Source: Chaetoderma sp. LZ-2023a
Taxonomy: Eukaryota > Mollusca > Caudofoveata > Chaetodermatida > Chaetodermatidae
Direction of reading: 5' to 3'
Assembly: GCA_034401795.1 (NCBI GenBank)
Contig: CM067360.1
Span: 54,113,768 to 54,177,767 of the forward strand
Length of the DNA: 64,000 bases
The number at the start of each line of letters is the position of its first letter. Position 1 is the first letter of the stretch. The notes below the pieces were generated by a model that was not told where the DNA came from, searched no databases, and saw only the letters and a program-made list of their open reading frames with translations. A program made the position numbers and the translations under genes. Positions 9,518 through 21,726 of this stretch are shown here, one piece after another.

Positions 9518-10432
9518 TGTAGATATGGGAGTGTTTGGTGGGAAGTCATGACCGCACTGGACATCTTATATGTACAAGTAAGTCCTGAGTGAAATTCATG
9601 TTTGAATACCAGGTGAGCTAATAGACTATGTCACAATGTATATTTAGATGCACTGGTTGGCATCAAGCAGTTTCGCAGAAACGATGCGGCCACGATCTAT
9701 ATTTAGATATATTACCATCACTAGGTAACAGTCTATATTTAGATGCATTACCAGTAGGTGTATCTTATTATTTTAATATGTATTAGCAGCACTGGATGAC
9801 TGGCAGTGGTTACGTCAGCTAGTGCGCAGTTACAGTTTCGCAGAAACTGAATCGAGTATGAGTCACAAGGCGTAGCACCTGGTGGCAATAAATCAAGGGA
9901 TTAGATATGACAGACGGACTTAGTTAGTTACGTAAGCGGTCTTTGTTCTCACGGAAGCGTGTGACAACATAAGCCGAATATAATCCAGCTATGATGAATG
10001 GTAACTCGTGGGCCAATTAACTCTAGCATTCTACAGGTTGTCGGCTGATAGGCCATGAACAAGTCTTGGACATTGTAGCGTCCTGTAGGCAATAGGTGCA
10101 CAATCGAGAATAGTTATCAAAAACATATCAATCGTATAGACATGTTAATCCACCAGTAAGCCTTGTTATCAAACAAGCATCCGTCATTCTTGGCAGGGCA
10201 TTCGTCAGACCTGACATGTTGATCCAGCTGTAATCCTAAATATGAGGTAGGAGGATGACAGATCCCATCACTCCAGAACCAGCCAAACCGCAAGTGCTAA
10301 GTAAAATGCACCCTCCCTAGCCGGGAGGGTCGGAGTGGTGATTGGTCAAATTAAGGTTGTAATCCAATGAGAATAGGATAAACCTCCGGCGGTGCGAAAC
10401 CAAGATGGAGGTAGAAGCGAAACTGAGAGTAG

Positions 10433-10440
10433 TATATAAA
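10433..10440 (+). promoter_or_regulatory. TATA box in element 1 LTR
   Basis: TATATAAA in the context GAGAGTAGTATATAAAGGG. The core AGTAGTATA is the same as in the promoters of element 2, although no CRE precedes it here. Confidence 0.6.
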
Positions 10441-10641
10441 GGGCACTTTGCCTTTTATCGAGAGTCTTCTTGGTTCCGATTTAAGGAGTTCTTGCTGAAT
10501 GGTTTTAAGTAGGCAAGAGCTGGTTGAAGTTTAGGGAAGCTTAGGAAATATTGATGGAATTTATTTATTGCTGTAAATACGTAAACTGGTAACAGTATAA
10601 GTTGCCAAACTTTGTAGGTTTTATTGTACAGTTAAGTTAGA

Positions 10642-10647
10642 AATAAA
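10642..10647 (+). terminator. Polyadenylation signal in element 1 LTR
   Basis: AATAAA about 200 bases downstream of the TATA box, consistent with a short R region. Confidence 0.55.
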
Positions 10648-10670
10648 ACGATCACCTTGAGTGTAATCCA

Positions 10671-10908
10671 AGGCAAAAGTTTGGCGTATCTCGTTGTTAC
10701 TCTGGAGAACACGGAAGACCACCGTGTCGAACCAATCACTCTGAAACGTGCAGTCCGATCAGGCCCAGGCACTTCTATAAATATCGTCAGGTCTCTGTAC
10801 CTACGAGGCGAGCTAGTGTCATGCTCCATCTTCATCGATAAAACCGGTTGTCTCAGCAGCCAAACATACACGGTTGTATCGACGAAGGAGGAGGCCCCGA
10901 ATAAGTGA
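10671..10908 (+). CDS. Unidentified short open frame after the LTR
   Basis: About 79 codons of coding-like sequence (VVTLENTEDHRVEPITLKR, SINIVRSLYLRGELVSCSI, TGCLSSQTYTVV) with balanced composition. It ends GCCCCGAATAAGTGAGTGAAG. GTGAGTGAAG overlapping the stop reads like a splice donor. It contrasts with the AT-rich DNA that follows. It could be an exon of a host gene, or a scrap of another element. I do not recognise the protein. Confidence 0.3.
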
Positions 10909-13053
10909 GTGAAGAGGAGGTGGAAATCTTCAATATGGTAATAAGTAAATAAATGTAAATAAGTGTTTGAGATTTATAGGTGATTGCATTTCAGCTAATT
11001 AAATGGGGTGTAAAAAGTGATTACATTTCAGTTTACTTAAATGGGATGTAAAATTCAGATTTTCATGACCAGGGAAAGTTAAATTTTCTCGATCACAAAT
11101 TTTTTAATGGCCGAGATGATAAGTTTTACTGTTTTTTAGAAGCAATTGAGTTTTCAAATTTTCATTTTAGATTTTATGAGCTATTCGGTACAGTCTAAAA
11201 AAGCTTTATAAAAGCTTTTTGGAATAATTTTCAAAATTTTTATTGAAGGCTGGATCCATTACTAACCAGTTTATGCCCTAGGTTCAACGGGGAGGTCACA
11301 CACCAATAACCACTGTTAATAAATTGCCATTAATTGTGAATGTGTTTTTAAAGGTTCTCCATTCGACAGCCTTCCTTCCTGCCAGAGACTTTGTGTTTGC
11401 AGTTTGTGCGGATGGCAATGCATGTTCCAGGCAGAACTTTAACTGACGGCCATATCCGATAGCACCTTGGTATTGGGTTGTAAGTGATATGTGTTCTAGT
11501 AAATCTTGACATACTTGAACTAATTGAACGATTGTTAAATCATTTTCTCTAAGTAATTTAACAAGTAGGGTATGCTCTGAGATCCTTAATTCGAAAACTT
11601 CTTGATGATTTTCTGGAAATTAAGATTAAGCCAGTCCTGTTTTCCTTTAAATGACTCTATTCATTTTCGAATATTAATTCAGTATTCTGAAAACCAGAAG
11701 TAAGAGTTTTAAAACTTCGTTAGCTGTCTAACTGGAAGTAATTATTGTTTTATATGAGAAATTGTGCAAAGCCAATTAAATCTATAGAAGTGCCTATAAA
11801 GTTGAAATTAAGTTATAAATATTAATTTATGGCACACAAATACATTGCTAATTTAAAAACATAACAAATAGCATGTTAACACTCTTATTTTGATAGTCTG
11901 CTTACAGATTCTGGTCAAGATGTTGGTGTCTTAAAATGTCTTCAAATAATGTTGCTGAATGTTGTTGTAATGTGCAGTGTAATGATTTTCAGCCGTTATT
12001 TGACGGATTTCTCACATGTTCTTTGACCGATGCTTTCTTGGCCAGGGTGTCTGACAGAATTCAGATGTAATGTTGGAAGATGTCAATCTTGGAATAATTC
12101 TCAGGCAGACCTGCTGATCTTGGTTGGTAGCATGTCCTTTGTGCCTGTTTTTTCGTTTGAGATATATTCATAAGACTAGTCTTCTCAGAAATCCTTCCTC
12201 TTGGTGTCTGCAGGTGTAAACATAAAAAAATATCTGTGTCCTGTTTACATGGGCTCTTGCTAACTTCTAAAATTTTGATACCTGTAAGCCTAAGTTTCTG
12301 ATGTTTTTGGTTGAAAGAACTTAATTCTTCGACAGTGGTTAGCTTAGTATAGTGACTTGGACTAATTGAAGCCAGTTGTAATTTGTGTGCTCTCGCCATG
12401 TTAATTTTTACTGTGGTGTCATGTCTATCGTGAAAGACATTCTTTCCTGGTGTTAGCACTTACAGTTTTGGCCAGCCAACCTGGTTAATCCAAGGCCGAT
12501 AGTAGGTGCACACTTTGTTAATTTGTGGCTAGTTCAGTTAATATTCAGGATTTAATGTGTCAGCTCGAGGGCAACAAAACCCTTATCATTTTCGGCAAAA
12601 CAGCATCCTGAAGCTAAATTGATTAACCCGATTTCACGTTAAACCAAGCGTAGCATTACGGTGAAAGGACGGGTCTTCCTTAACACAGGGTAATCTAAAC
12701 CTTAATTTTGCTCTAATTGATTTATTTAAAACTTGATCTCTGTCATTCATGATTTTGAACTGCTCAATTTATCTAAATTCAGTCTAGAAACTCGGACACA
12801 TTTATAGGAGAAATATCAACGGTCACTATCATTCAATTAAATTCACCCGTTCTCTCCATGTAGTCAGAGAGGTCACTCTGCTTTCAATAGAAAGGTGAGC
12901 TGGGCTCTTTCAGTTCCTGAATACCAGATTTCAAGGAGATCTACCGTATACTTCTATACTTGATCTTATTTACCGGCTTTCAGAATTTAGCCAGTAGACG
13001 TCCCAGCCTGCTTGCTTTTATTTTCTTCATATAAATTTCAGGTGAAAGTAGTT
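10909..13053. other. AT-rich non-coding DNA
   Basis: No supported gene. A 132-codon minus-strand open frame at 12061-12459 has no recognisable motif and is probably chance. Some short poly-T runs are present. Confidence 0.5.
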
Positions 13054-15205
13054 TTTGGACACCGTAAAATGTCCAAAACTGTCCAAAGCTGTCTAAAGCC
13101 TAAATTCATAGTCTAAATTATTTCCTTGAAAGCTTATATATCTACAACAATTGTATAAGAATATGTATAATATAAGTTCGGGTATGTTGTTGGGGTAAGC
13201 GCGGTACCTCGACAACATATTCAAACGACCAGGAGTATAATCGGACAACTGTATCACATGGTATAAATTCGTATCAAGTGGTACAAATTCAACTCTATTA
13301 CTCCTGCTTCAAGCGAGAGTAAGTGTGCGCATGCGTAGATAGGCAAAACGACCACATGGTTCTTCCGGTCCGAATGACCCGACAACGAACCTGAATTCAA
13401 CCTGAGTCATGTGTGTGTGTACACATCTATGTACAATGAAATGTTCATACATAGCTATCGGTCTTGGACACCTTAAACTGTCCAAAACTGTCTAAAACCT
13501 AAAATCTTAGTCTAAATTATTTCCTTGAAAACTATATGTACAGCAATTGTTTAAGAATATGTGTAATATTTGGACACATAGATGTACTTTGCAATGTTCA
13601 AAGCTACCTATTTTGGACACTTTAACCCTTATTACACTGATGCCAATAAGTTAATCATTACACATGCAGTTAAATTCATGTAATATTAAATTACTTACCA
13701 TGTATATACTTAGACCTGTATGTTAGATTAATTTGAAAACAATTTGATAGAAAATCATTCGGTGTCTTAAGATGCAAATTATTCCAATTATTTTCAAAGT
13801 AATGTTTAATATCATCCTGAATTTTCAAAAGCATATTGCCTAAATTGTGTTGCTACATGTACCTGAGAAAGCAACGATTTTCAAATCAACAAGGCTGTAT
13901 TCTAAAACAGGATATTGATTATTCATTTGTTCTTTATTTAAAATATGGTCCACACCATGCATGTAGACTGTTGCAACATTGGAAAGCGATGAGTTTTTGT
14001 CAAAATACTTAACTACGGAAAGTAGCACATATCCATACAGAGAGGCTATTACATAATTAGATCTCTTTGTAGCTCGAACCATCACTGATAACCGTCAATC
14101 ACACCATGTGTTTCTTTACAAATCAATGGTGCCACATACACAGCATACAGGTCGATAATTAGATGGTGATAAAGATTTAAAGCGTAATAGGCCTACACAT
14201 GTAATGACCTGTGGTTGACCATTTCAATTCTGAATCCTATTACTTTAGAATGAAATCTGTTTTGAAGATATCTTAGATAATTTTGCCTTATTTATACTTT
14301 CCAGCCAAATGTGTTTTTAAATGTTCACCAAATTACATTTTTACTTAAATTGTAAGTATTTAGTAGTCTTCATTTTCTCCTAGAAAATGTCCAAATTACA
14401 TTTTTACTTAAATTGTAAATATTTAGTAATTTGTCATATCTGGTAAGACTAGTCTATGCCACAAAATGTTAGATAAACAAATAAAATACAAATGAGGATT
14501 GGATTTAGTTATGACATTCATGACATTGTATATAGTTTCCTGTTGATTCTTGAAGTTGGTGCATGGATTACTCAAAGACTAATAGCGTGTTGAACTTTGT
14601 ACAAAGCCTTCATATAACTACTAACTCAGTGACGGTGTGGCTAACTCGTTTAACATTAACCTGATGGACAGGGGGACTACAACACAGTAACAGTAACAGA
14701 CAGGTGAACAATCTGTATTTGACAATTTAATTTCTGAATCTTAGTAGTCTTTTCATTTTAATATACCTGTACATAAAATCAGCTTTTTAAAAAGTAATTT
14801 CACTGTGGAACTTGTTGCTGCCTTAGGTAGACTGAATTACATATTATTCGTAGTGTATAAGATAGGTAATTAATTAACACTAATGACTAAATTTAATCAT
14901 TAAAATTTAAATTTGCTCCTAGAAAATGTCCATTTGTAGGATAAGAGAAGACTATTTTTGAAAATTGACCACTGGAATGATTCAATTATCATTTAAATTC
15001 TCTGTTTGATTTCTTATATATCGATATTTCAAATGGCTGTATTGACATATTAAATAAGCACATATCATTTAACAAACATATATTCACATTAGTATTGACC
15101 GTTTTGGATGGTTTTGGACAGGTTTAAACTCTTTTAGTCAGGTTTTAGACAGGTTTTGGACAATGTCTGCTTAAAGTTAGTTTTGGACAGTCTAAAACCT
15201 AACCC
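13054..15205. repeat. Fold-back repeat family (TGTCCAAAACTGTCTAAAAC)
   Basis: A block of about 110 bases occurs directly repeated at 13054-13172 and 13462-13570 (shared TCTAAATTATTTCCTTGAAA, AAGAATATGTGTAATAT). A part copy follows at 13571-13624. Near 15105-15205 the same motif appears mainly inverted (GGTTTTAGACAGGTTTTGGAC) and once direct. The layout suggests a fold-back or non-autonomous DNA element about 2.1 kb long, or remnants of a satellite. It has no coding capacity. Confidence 0.55.
14328..14430 (+). repeat. 63-bp tandem duplication
   Basis: CCAAATTACATTTTTACTT and the following AAATTGTAARTATTTAGTA occur at 14328 and again at 14391. They lie inside the fold-back region. Confidence 0.8.
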
Positions 15206-17394
15206 TGATTGTAGTAGGCCCGACGTGTTTGACATTTCGTTGCTAGATAGTGTGCGAGTTCTTTCTTAGCATTTGTTGATTATCAACAACAGCTAGCAAT
15301 TATTTAATCCATATAGAAGTTAAATTGGAGCATTGCTGCCAGATTGTTACCAGCACAACGTCACCAAAATTATCTTAGGCATTGTTGCCAGGTAGTGCGC
15401 TCAATCGCTATCTTATATGGTACACAATCTGAGCATTGCTAACTGTTTCCAGATTATTATTCAAAATTAGTCTCTAAGTTAGCTAATATTTAGGCCCGCT
15501 TAGTTGGCACTTTATACCAAGTTTGATGTAAATCATCCGGTCAATTTGCTATTTACCTAGATTAAAGTTGACTTCGATACAAGCTTGTACTTTACACTAC
15601 ACGTTACTCAGATTAAATTAACCCGCATTGGAGTAGGGACTTATAAGCTAGTTATTCAGTTATTTAGGCAATAAAATCTTAGAGCGTGACAAGTTAATTG
15701 ATAACTGAGGATTTCTTGTGTAGACTAAAAAGTGTGGCCAATCTTCAGTGTTCCACCAACGTGAGGTTATCTACCTTTGCTTAGCCTTGTAGCTTAACAT
15801 TTACTTAAAAGAGCTTCTGGTCTTCTTTACACTTAGCAGACTGGGCACAGTCTTTAGTAAACCCATTAGGAATTTGGTGCCAACCTGACCTTTTGCATTC
15901 TAACAACCTCAGCACTTGCAGGGACTGCACTACTAACCTGCACTTCACACTTTTTCAAGACTTTTATTTCGTAAGGTGTACCTTGAGTGTCATCTGACGC
16001 ACCAGTATATACTTTTTATCCTCTCATAGTCAATGGATCACCCAAGCACGTCAAGCACTTGGGTGGTGCATGGACTACAGTGAGATGTGAATTCCTGTAG
16101 CCTCTGGGGGGACAGGGGCAATGTTGTTCGTGAGATTGAACAACTGGCTGGTGTGATAGATGATCTGTTGAGACAGATTGCCCAAGAAGGGGAAACAACT
16201 TTAAGGAAGGTGGCGGGGGTTGGGGCAGTTAGGGGTGGGGTGCGGTCTGCACACACATACCCACACCAAACAGCCTGAGAACTCGCCATCTCCAGTGTCA
16301 AGAATGCCGATCCTGGTCCAAATGTCGACAGTGTTAGCTCCACCTCCTGGGTTCGCTTTTCGGGAGATAGCTTTAGCTTCGCCTAAAAGAACTCCGGGTG
16401 GCACCACCAAGGTTGACAAGCCAAGATCCAGAATGCGTGCCTTTTATAGCAATATTGCGTTGCACCAAGACCACCAGTGCATCATCTATCCAGAGAATTC
16501 GCTACAGTATGAACAGTATAATAATTTACCATAAACTTATTTTGGCATGAAACTGTGAAATCCAAGAGCAGTCAGAGGGTTTGATATCGGGATAAAGTGA
16601 AGTACCAATTTCATCTCTTTTACTGAATCATTTGATTCCGTAACCAAGTAATGGTTACAGAGTGGAGGTAACGGAGTTGAAAATCTTACACAATTATATT
16701 TAACCATTTAGCATTCAGATAAATTTTGAAACTTCCTGTCATATTATGGGAAGCCCTGCTTAAGCATCATGATACACATCACAAAAAAATGTGTTCAGCA
16801 ATTATACCCTAGATATTAATGAAGGTAACGGAGTGGAGTTTAAAAAGTAAACTCACCTGCTTTTTCAAGTATTATGTCAAAATTCAGAAACCCTGTGAGG
16901 AGGTGTCCATTGCATCGTGCATGGCAGAAATGTGGTTGAGGCAAATCATCCTATAGCAGGAGCCAACTCTCTTAATTATACTCAGTAGGGGAGCCAGTGC
17001 ATTGATGGTTACGGAGTAGAGTCAATTTGTCCTGCCACCTGAATATTGTTTTTTTAATAGAAAGTAATCATAGGTGCATTGGTGAACTTCATTTCCATTG
17101 ATGCTTTACCTTTATTGATTTTGAATCAAAGTATGATTACAGAAATCTGGGAAAAGCCTATAAAACGAAACACACAATGTGATCACCCACACTTCGGATA
17201 TCTTAAAATATTGCCAAAACCCCTCATATTTTCTCCTGAATCTCCGAGTTCGGATGCAAATATACTACAGACACTTAAATCCCAACTTGACATATACGAA
17301 CTCAATATTTTAGTGGATACAATTCTTACTGAAAAGTACTAGTAAAAAAATACCAAGCCTGGATACAAAAAATATCTAAAGTTGTGCCCTTATT
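15206..17394. other. Spacer with a possible ORF relic near 16.0-16.5 kb
   Basis: Mostly AT-rich. At 16033-16450 the composition changes. Short frames read MDHPSTSSTWVVHGLQ-stop, VREIEQLAGVIDDLLRQIA and PGPNVDSVSSTSWVRFS, which together look like a dead coding stretch (possibly an ORF1/gag-type protein) but are too broken to identify. An 87-codon plus-strand frame at 17079-17342 has no recognisable motif. Confidence 0.3.
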
Positions 17395-17890
17395 TAAAAA
17401 CACTTGCCGACACAATTCGAGAATTCTTCAAGGAGCAGTTCACTGACCACGATGATAAACCATTGCATACATTCCCAGGTGGTCTCAGGTCATTATTAAC
17501 ACCAATTAAAACAGCAGAAGTTGAGAGGTACTCAAATCCCTGAAAAACAGACCTGCATCCGGACCTGAAAACATGAGCAATGAACTATTACCTCAACACC
17601 GATCATGCACCTAATCAATTCAGCTTTATGTACCACATTCCATCGATGTGGTAAGCCAAGACACCATTAGCGCGCTACCTAAGCCCAAGAATCCACCCGC
17701 AGGAAATTTGCAGATCATTGTGCTCCTCAACAGCATATGGTAGACTATATCCAATGTTAGTCTATGCCACATCCGAGAGAGGATCAGTGACTTCACTGGA
17801 TCATGTCAAAGGGGTCTTTAAACGCGGATGCAGCTTCGCAGACATTTGTGGCCTCAATGCGTGCGTGTGTAAGTAGTCAGGTGACTCATG
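17395..17890 (+). pseudogene. LINE reverse-transcriptase relic (family G)
   Basis: The sequence is collinear with the LINE at 63.2-63.72 kb. It shares EQFTDHD, LLTPIKTAEVE, an equivalent of IIMHLINSAF, the stretch ALPKPK, the stretch around AYGRLYPMLVYATSE and LNACVCK. It carries many indels and stops and covers only the N-terminal RT region. It is a much older copy of the same family. Confidence 0.75.
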
Positions 17891-20028
17891 TCCAAAAACG
17901 ACGACGTCCGTGAGATCGCCTAGTGCGTTTGCGCATGCATCAAAGATTGCCTACCAACGCACATTAGCATTGGAGAGAATGGCGTCATGTTTTGTACCGA
18001 GTTGGTACACGTAATTTCTTTAAACTGCACTCTCCTCGTCATTCTTGATATCGATCATTACCGCGATCATTGATGCGAGGATTCCAAATCTTTTGACTAT
18101 TTTAAAATCAGTTATTCGTGTTTGATTCCGCTCAAAATAGTTCTCTAAAACCATAAGTGTGTGTATGTAATTAGTGAATGGGGAGGATAGCGTATCAGGT
18201 GATCGCTTTTCCTGCCTCTGAAACTTGCGCACTGCTTGGGTGTGGTGCTCCAACTGTGACGTCACAAGTAGTATAAAAGGAGCTGAAAAATCAGAATCGA
18301 GAGCAGAGAGTGCCTGGTCTGAGAATAAGCGAGTTGTGGGATATTGCTTGCTGTATAGTCAGGTTCCCTATAACCTACTATAGTGCCTCTCGGTTTTGAT
18401 ACTCATCTCTAGGGCACAAGCCACCACATCCGCATCACAATTTTTTACGCTCCCGGAAAAATATCATCCATGGGCAATGGTGAAATTTAAGTAAAGGTAC
18501 ACCCCCATACCCCCACCCCCCCGCAGCAGGGCCTTGCGGATGGGCCTTTTTGCCCCAATGTCAACCTCATCAAGTATGTAGGACGAGTGGTGCTTTCAAT
18601 GGATAACTCGATGGATCTGCCAAACCACGCTAAAGAGTGGTAGTTCAAATCTGCACATGTGTCGTGCTCAGTATTAAACTTCATCTTGTGATCCACCAGG
18701 ATGCATACGCATCAAATAACTTTCAACTGTAGCCCTTCGTAACCACAGGGCAGCTTCAAACTTCTGCACCAGTATGGAACTTTCCAACCACTGTTTAAAT
18801 TACTAATTGTGTGAATAGACGTGACTGGCTAATAGCCATCCACATCTGCAACAGTTCTTCTTCTGCGAACCTGACATACTGCTGACTAAACCTGCCTATT
18901 TTAGCTCGATAGGATAGGTTTATAAGAAGTAAGGGACGGTTACTCTGTAGGAGACATTTTGTGTGAGTCTCTTTTCCGGGAGTAGCAGATATGTAACACC
19001 ACACACTGGCTAGGTTGTATAAATTGGCCATATACCATAAGGCCTTCCATTCTTAGGAACATAAGAGTAATTGTCTCTATCTACACTCCTCCAGCCTCAG
19101 GGATTACTAATTGTTTGGACTTCCCTCTGTCCCAATGGTTAGAACTGACTTTGAAACTAATTGGCTTTCAGAGCGCTTAGAATCAAAGTGTCGATGACTG
19201 CACACACCTCCCCCGTATCTTCGAATACTTGATAGTTAGATAACCACGCCAAAGTAGGAAGCACTGCGAAAATATTATACTTACAGGCCTGAAGTTCATC
19301 TCTTGGCATTTTACATAACCCTAAAGAGTGATAAATGTTAGTCCCCAGGTGCGGCTCTCACATGATCTGCCCCTGACATGCTAGGTGACGGACAGGACAC
19401 AGATCTACATCTAACTCTACAAGTAACTAGGTGCGGTCTTAGAACCCACCACGCCCTCACGGGAAGGTCACTATAATTGGATATCTGTCTCTTATTACCC
19501 ACCATAAACTTATATGTGCTTTTCATTGCTTATATAATGTGACTTGTTCCTGTGCTGTATATGAGGTCATTATGCAGTGGTGACAGGATCGTTATATGAT
19601 TCTGGAGCTGCCACCTTGTGACATGTCTGCACGCTGTCTATCTGAGGGGGTGCTCCGTGAGGGTGACCATACGGATACCAGGCATTCTCGCCAGTCAGGC
19701 TTATATATTAAAGATATTTAGAACACACAGCCACTTGTGGCTTAACCTTCATCTGGACCCAAAAAACTAACTGGAGGATATGCTCTGACAGAAGGACCGC
19801 ATAAATAAAGCAGAAACTACTAATTCAGTATCTTTTAACTTACATATGGTGACGGTGTTGAATTCTGCAGAAATCATCCACCCCATCTTCACGTAATACA
19901 GCTGCATCACAATAACTTATAATTTCACTAGGTTGACCTTTTCTTACATAGCATAGTTTGAACAAGAGAGTGCCCCTTTTTGCCATCTCTCTTCCTCCAC
20001 ATTTTCCTGTGATGGAGGCCTGCGCGAG
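17891..20028 (+). repeat. Diverged copy C of the long LTR-like repeat
   Basis: Blocks collinear with copies A (29331) and B (35984): GTACCGAGTTGGTAC near 18.0 kb, the CRE-TATA promoter at 18257-18279, AGCTCGATAGGATAGGTTTA at about 18903, CCCCCGTATCTTCGAATACTT near 19.21 kb, CCACGCCCTCACGGGAAGG near 19.45 kb, and CGCATAAATAAAGC followed by AACTACTAATTCAG near 19.80 kb. Between blocks the divergence is high. The copy ends at GAGGCCTGCGCGAG, where a second, truncated repeat starts. It may be the old 5' LTR of element 2 or an unrelated insertion of the family. Confidence 0.6.
18257..18279 (+). promoter_or_regulatory. CRE-TATA promoter block C
   Basis: TGACGTCA (18257-18264), then CAAGTAG and TATAAAAG (18272-18279). 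The CRE-to-TATA spacing of 15 bases is the same as in copies A and B. Confidence 0.7.
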
Positions 20029-20323
20029 TGTAGTTCGGATCGACCGGGCGGGTACCGGCTGTACCAGCCAAGCTGGGTACACGCTGCCCATCCAGGACTC
20101 ATTCCATGAATACTCCCCCCTGGGTAGAGCCATAAGTGTATATGAGCCTATGAGAGAGATCGTGTTATAAAAACGCCTAAGTCCGTTAAAGCGCATAGTG
20201 TGCATGCGCACACTTAGATGCTATTTTGACGCTTTTAGTGTAACGAGATGGTACCATGTAATCCTTTTTAATTACTTGTTCCCGCCGAATCTGGCATGAC
20301 CACCACCAGCTATGCAGAATTCC
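20029..20323 (+). repeat. Truncated LTR start adjoining element 2 gag
   Basis: TGTAGTTCGGATCGACCGGG through GCAGAATTCC is closely similar to the first 295 bases or so of copies A and B. There it stops and the element's coding region begins. As in element 1, only the proximal part of the LTR is present and the promoter-bearing part is missing at this junction. Confidence 0.75.
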
Positions 20324-21210
20324 AATCAGAATCAAGCGCCTGGAGGAAGGGGGCATGCACGTAGAGGAAGCGGGAACCAGCGCAACAATAACAACGGCAA
20401 CATGAAAGAACGTATGGATGAGATCAATAAACAGATCTCCACACTAATTAATTTAGTCACGACACTCAGCACCAAACTCGCCACCACTCATTTTAGGACA
20501 ACAAACATCACCAGCACCGCACCACCACCAAACACCTGTTTCGGATGCGTTTAGCCAGGCCATTGGAGGGAATGGTGTCCTAACCGACCTCCCTCTACAA
20601 CGACTGCCCCTGACTGCAGCACACCGCAACCAGAGAAGCAATCAAACTCCCAAGGGCACCGAACTATCACGAGCCACCTCGGTGCCCGTATCCGCTTCCC
20701 GGCTCAACTGCAGTCTTCGTACAACAACGTCCGGTGGCCAACAATCACCCACCAAAATCAGCTTTTACACCTACACCCAAATGCACGGCTTCACATATGT
20801 CAATGTCTGCGATGCCTTCCCCGTCCGCAGCATTGCCATCCCCCTCTTTCTCCGAATATAACACGCCTTCTTTCCTGTGTAAAATGGCAGTGGTAGGTTG
20901 TAGCACCTCTGCTGAAACAACGTTTTTGCAAGCACCATGTCCCGCCACCAAGGCACTAAATTTTAGGTGTCCCTTGGTGGTATGAAAAACACCACCCCAC
21001 CCAGCATCATCTCCCGCATCCACAGATAGCGGCGACTCGGGAGAAACGGTTCACTCTGCCTCATGGATTTGCAAGTGCCGACGTAGATGGGGAAAAACAT
21101 GTCCCTGGTGGCAACACTGTTTCTTCTGTGCTTCACCAAAACATCCGATGAAGCATTGTAAGAAATGGCTTGTGCAGGTGGAGCTTATCCGTCATCCCGT
21201 GCACACTGCT
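20312..21210 (+). pseudogene. gag: gag-like region of gypsy element 2 with two CCHC knuckles
   Basis: From ATG 20312 the frame gives an RG/Asn-rich N terminus, a short helical coiled-coil-like stretch (MKERMDEINKQISTLINLV), and then a CCHC knuckle at about 20537-20581 interrupted by TAG 20552-20554 (CFGCV-stop-PGHWREWC). About 180 codons of Pro/Ser/Thr-rich, low-complexity sequence with frame changes lead to a second knuckle CFFCASPKHPMKHC at about 21121-21162. I see no capsid-like helical domain between or before them. The N terminus overlaps the LTR-derived 20312-20323, so the original gag start is probably deleted. RNA-binding nucleocapsid function is inferred from the knuckles only. Confidence 0.55.
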
Positions 21211-21726
21211 GTCTGCACCAATACAGAATACCCGGGAATGGCAACACCTCCATCAACATTGCTACCCCCAGCTCCGCCTTCACCACAGCCCTCACAGCAG
21301 CAGCCACGACGAACTGGCCCTTTCCTCACTCAGCCATCCAACACATTAAGAGAAGCAATTAGGAAACAGTCAGAGTACATACAGAGTGATTCCGCTCCGA
21401 CACCATTGTCGCAGACGGTGTCATTGGAAACTCTTCCACAGGTATACCGTAAAGTATTATACAAATGTGCCTGTCTGTTTAGTGGCGTTTCCACCAGTGC
21501 CACCGTCGACACTGGTACTTCAATCACGGTATTTAACAAGCACTTATATGAGAGCATCCTACCTCATAAAAAGCCACCCTGTAAACCTACAAACATTTAT
21601 CCACAGACGGCTACTGGAGCTGATGTGCCCGTGGCCAGTGTAGTCAATTTAATCATCCAAATAGAGGAGATGCAATTCATACAGCGAGTTGTCATCGCCT
21701 CTATTCTATGCCCTCCTTGGCTCTGA
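21211..21726 (+). pseudogene. pro: Aspartic protease of element 2
   Basis: The same frame as the second zinc knuckle continues through a Pro/Gln-rich linker to SATVDTGTSITVFNKHLYES, a retropepsin active site (Asp codon 21507-21509). The frame is lost at about 21700. Continuation in another frame (LGSDFLSASEAIIHC, 21716 on) gives the end of the protease fold. Confidence 0.8.

Larger units (their letters stand above)
9518..10670 (+). repeat. 3' LTR of gypsy element 1
   Basis: The first 284 bases match the truncated 5' LTR. The remainder is unique in the window. It holds a TATA box (10433-10440), an AATAAA signal (10642-10647) and a likely terminal CA at 10669-10670. The right end is inferred from the polyadenylation signal and TG...CA convention, because the 5' copy is too short for comparison. 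No target-site duplication matching the bases before 2559 is apparent. Confidence 0.65.

Noticed and set aside
12061..12459. 132-codon minus-strand open frame
   Set aside because: No motif, AT-rich surroundings, no paired evidence such as repeats or a second copy. Probably chance.
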